NCBI GenBank assembly: GCA_021786815.1
Contig: JAJYMR010000227.1
Coordinates: 1 to 16,321 of the forward strand
From: Deltaproteobacteria bacterium
Lineage (GTDB): Bacteria > Desulfobacterota > Binatia > Binatales > Binataceae
Length of the DNA: 16,321 nt
Direction: 5' to 3'
Below are positions 15,883 through 16,321 of this stretch, piece by piece. The first letter of the stretch is position 1. Each line of letters begins with the position of its first letter. Position numbers and translations under genes: made by a program. The notes beneath the pieces were generated by a model that worked only from the letters and a program-made list of their open reading frames with translations, did no database searches and was not told where the DNA came from.

Positions 15883-16236
15883 GTGAAGAAGGGAACGCTC
15901 GCCATTCTCGTTGCGTCGCTCGCGTTCGTGGCGCTGGTCTTTTACTCGCTCCTCAACGTGCAGCCGGTCAAGGTCCTGGAGAGCCGCCTGGAGCGCAGCA
16001 ACGGCCAGGTGTTCGTGACCGGCAGGGTAAGGAACAGCGGCTCGCGCTCCGCGAGCATCGACCTCGAGGTGCATTACTACGCGAAGGACGGGCAAAAGCT
16101 CGGACAGGATACGATCGCGCTGGACAATCTCAAGGCGGGCGCGGTCGAGGATTTTCGAAGCCCGCCACGCGCCCTGTCCGGCGTTGCGGGCTTCTCGCTT
16201 TACCTCAACCAGGGCCGCAACCCGTACGGCAACTGA
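15883..16236 (+). CDS. small membrane-anchored FxLYD-like protein
   Basis: A 117-residue protein with an N-terminal membrane segment (MKKGTLAILVASLAFVALVFYSLL, counting the GTG as Met) and an outward beta-sandwich domain. The pattern G-x-V-x-N-S-G (VTGRVRNSGSRSASIDLEVHYYAKDGQKLG) followed by LDNLKAGAVEDF resembles the FxLYD/DUF3426 type of periplasmic domain. The GTG at 15883 has GAGGA just upstream (15875-15879) and gives the MKKG signal-anchor; a TTG at 15847 overlapping the dehydrogenase stop is the poorer alternative. It follows the dehydrogenase by 32 bases and is probably in the same transcript, although no functional tie is evident. The function is unknown. The last 85 bases of the window hold only a weak 5-bp hairpin (ATCAG/CTGAT near 16245-16259). 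Confidence 0.7.
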   Translation: MKKGTLAILVASLAFVALVFYSLLNVQPVKVLESRLERSNGQVFVTGRVRNSGSRSASIDLEVHYYAKDGQKLGQDTIALDNLKAGAVEDFRSPPRALSGVAGFSLYLNQGRNPYGN

Positions 16237-16321
16237 GGCTCATCAGGCGGGCTGATTTGAAGCCGCACAGCGAATCAGGCGCCCAGGCTGCATCGGCCCG
16301 TTGAATCTGCCGACGCGCGGT

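Overview
The window is GC-rich, densely coded bacterial chromosome with short gaps, good Shine-Dalgarno sites and no sign of phage, plasmid, transposon, CRISPR, tRNA or rRNA sequence. A signal-peptide-bearing outer-membrane beta-barrel protein shows a two-membrane (Gram-negative) cell. The mixture (hexameric-type citrate synthase, adenylylatable glutamine synthetase, aminopeptidase N with HEAT repeats, OmpL-like barrel, LCAD-type acyl-CoA dehydrogenase) would fit an uncultured deltaproteobacterial or Binatota-like lineage; that placement is an impression and cannot be proved from the window.

Layout. 3-680 (+) is the 3' part of a metallo-beta-lactamase-fold hydrolase of the COG1237 type, facing a membrane-anchored BON/PDZ protein (690-1568, -) with only 9 bases between the stops. 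Citrate synthase gltA (1872-3203, -) follows, with an intrinsic terminator and a promoter candidate. It diverges from a DedA-family membrane protein (3444-4085, +), which is followed by a small DUF2007-type protein (4106-4348). Next come a GH13 alpha-glucosidase (4487-6058), a small exported helical protein (6239-6631), an M1 metallopeptidase with a HEAT-repeat tail (6796-9387) and mscL with a C-terminal zinc ribbon (9498-9947), all on +. On the minus strand lie glnA (10109-11521), a DUF1646 ion-transporter-superfamily membrane protein (11800-12813) and an outer-membrane barrel protein (13011-14363). An acyl-CoA dehydrogenase (14685-15850, +) whose first codons are out of frame, and a small FxLYD-like anchored protein (15883-16236), close the window.

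The genes are mostly independent housekeeping units rather than one pathway: TCA cycle entry (gltA), ammonium assimilation (glnA), sugar hydrolysis (GH13), peptide turnover (M1), osmotic safety (mscL), fatty-acid or acyl-CoA oxidation, and envelope functions (DedA, barrel, BON/PDZ, DUF1646). Likely co-transcribed pairs are DedA/DUF2007 (20-base gap) and acyl-CoA dehydrogenase/FxLYD-like protein (32-base gap). Strong perfect hairpins followed by T-rich tracts end gltA, glnA and the barrel gene.

I found no convincing undescribed multi-gene system. The most useful observations are the one-base frame break at the start of the acyl-CoA dehydrogenase, its relocated catalytic glutamate, the three tandem hairpins ahead of mscL, the structured segment in the glnA leader, and several unusual domain combinations.
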